Shown in pieces: positions 5,278 to 5,469 of a stretch of 5,469 nt of DNA. The translations under genes and the position numbers were made by a program. The first letter of the stretch is position 1; every line of letters starts with the position of its first letter. Below the pieces are notes generated by a model. That model was given only the letters and a program-made list of their open reading frames with translations, did no database searches and had not been told where the DNA came from. The DNA comes from Nitrospinales bacterium. Lineage in GTDB: Bacteria > Nitrospinota_A > UBA7883 > JACRGQ01. The stretch is from positions 1-5,469 of the forward strand of contig JAHFEI010000156.1 in the NCBI GenBank assembly GCA_023248615.1, written 5' to 3'.

Positions 5278-5350
5278 TATTAGGAGTATGGCATCGGTAT
5301 GTGAACGTGCTTAAGCGTAGCAGTTAGACTTGAACTGGCATGGGGGATAA

Positions 5351-5469
5351 ATGAAGTTCGGCGTGCTTATACTTGAAGGACCTTATCAGCACCAAGCCTC
5401 CGATAGCGCCTACCATTTTGTGGAGGCGGCATTGAAGAAGGGCCATGAGGTAATTGGCGTATTCTTCTA
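5351..5469 (+). CDS. dsrE: DsrE/TusD sulfur-carrier subunit (start only, cut by window end)
   Basis: The first 39 codons of a DsrE/TusD-type protein: MKFGVLILEGPYQHQASDS, then AYHFVEAALKKGHEVIGVFF. The segments GPYQHQASD, AAL.KGHE and VFF closely match the N-terminus of DsrE from oxidative Dsr systems such as Allochromatium vinosum, as I recall it; TusD of tRNA thiolation shares the general pattern. DsrE is part of the cytoplasmic DsrEFH complex, whose active cysteine receives persulfide sulfur and passes it to DsrC for oxidation by reverse-type sulfite reductase. That cysteine (about residue 78) and the dsrF/dsrH neighbours lie beyond the window, so TusD cannot be fully excluded. The ribosome site GGGGG (5342-5346) is 4 nt before the ATG, nearly the same layout as at the fadL-type gene. 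Confidence 0.88.
   Translation, partial: MKFGVLILEGPYQHQASDSAYHFVEAALKKGHEVIGVFF

Larger units (their letters stand above)
5042..5350. other. dsrE upstream regulatory region
   Basis: About 310 nt with no credible gene. Base composition drops sharply in the middle: 14 of 60 bases are G or C in 5161-5220, against roughly half in the coding regions. It contains a dyad at 5081-5101, a larger symmetric element at 5182-5226, a sigma-54-like promoter at 5262-5277, an 8-bp palindrome GCTTAAGC (5309-5316) in the predicted leader, and the dsrE ribosome site. TGGCAT occurs three times (5262, 5289, 5336), of which only the first has a correctly spaced -12 partner. Confidence 0.7.

Noticed and set aside
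5282..5314. AGGAG followed by ATG at 5288, giving an 8-codon peptide before dsrE
   Set aside because: The spacing between AGGAG and ATG is only 1 nt, and the predicted sigma-54 start falls at about the same place, so a leader peptide is not supported.

Overview
The window looks like a chromosomal piece from a Gram-negative bacterium with a lipopolysaccharide outer membrane and an inorganic-sulfur metabolism. The envelope evidence is an ADP-heptose pathway phosphatase (GmhB), a periplasmic PBP4-type peptidoglycan hydrolase and a FadL-type outer membrane channel. The sulfur evidence is a sulfide:quinone oxidoreductase-like flavoprotein, a DsrE-family protein next to it, and at the right edge the start of a DsrE/TusD sulfur-carrier gene whose N-terminus closely resembles DsrE of oxidative (reverse) Dsr systems. 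No gene fixes the taxon. A sulfur-oxidising proteobacterium, or a Nitrospirota- or deltaproteobacteria-like lineage, would fit; this is inference.

Left block (1-1143, minus strand): a compact operon read right to left. It holds a very short MerR-type regulator (925-1143), a DsrE-family protein (590-949) that starts inside the regulator gene, and an SQR-like flavoprotein (1-585, cut by the window edge) that starts 4 nt after the DsrE-like stop. A divergent promoter region (1144-1239) separates this operon from the plus-strand genes.

Middle block (1240-3394, plus strand): gmhB, then a short gap with two tandem hairpins, then a dacB/PBP4-type gene. Neither gene has a convincing Shine-Dalgarno sequence at the chosen start, and both have a -10-like hexamer almost touching the start codon, so leaderless transcripts are possible.

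Right block (3395-5469, plus strand): a 284-nt intergenic region with a nested inverted repeat and a strong ribosome binding site, then a complete fadL-type gene closed by a textbook intrinsic terminator. Next comes a regulatory region of about 310 nt, AT-rich in part, and the first 39 codons of dsrE. Just upstream of dsrE lies a good match to a sigma-54 (-24/-12) promoter. Further upstream is an AT-rich element whose two levels of inverted repeat share one centre. This regulatory region is the most interesting feature here: it suggests that dsrE is under activator-dependent, sigma-54 control.

No rRNA, tRNA, CRISPR array, insertion sequence or attachment site was seen.
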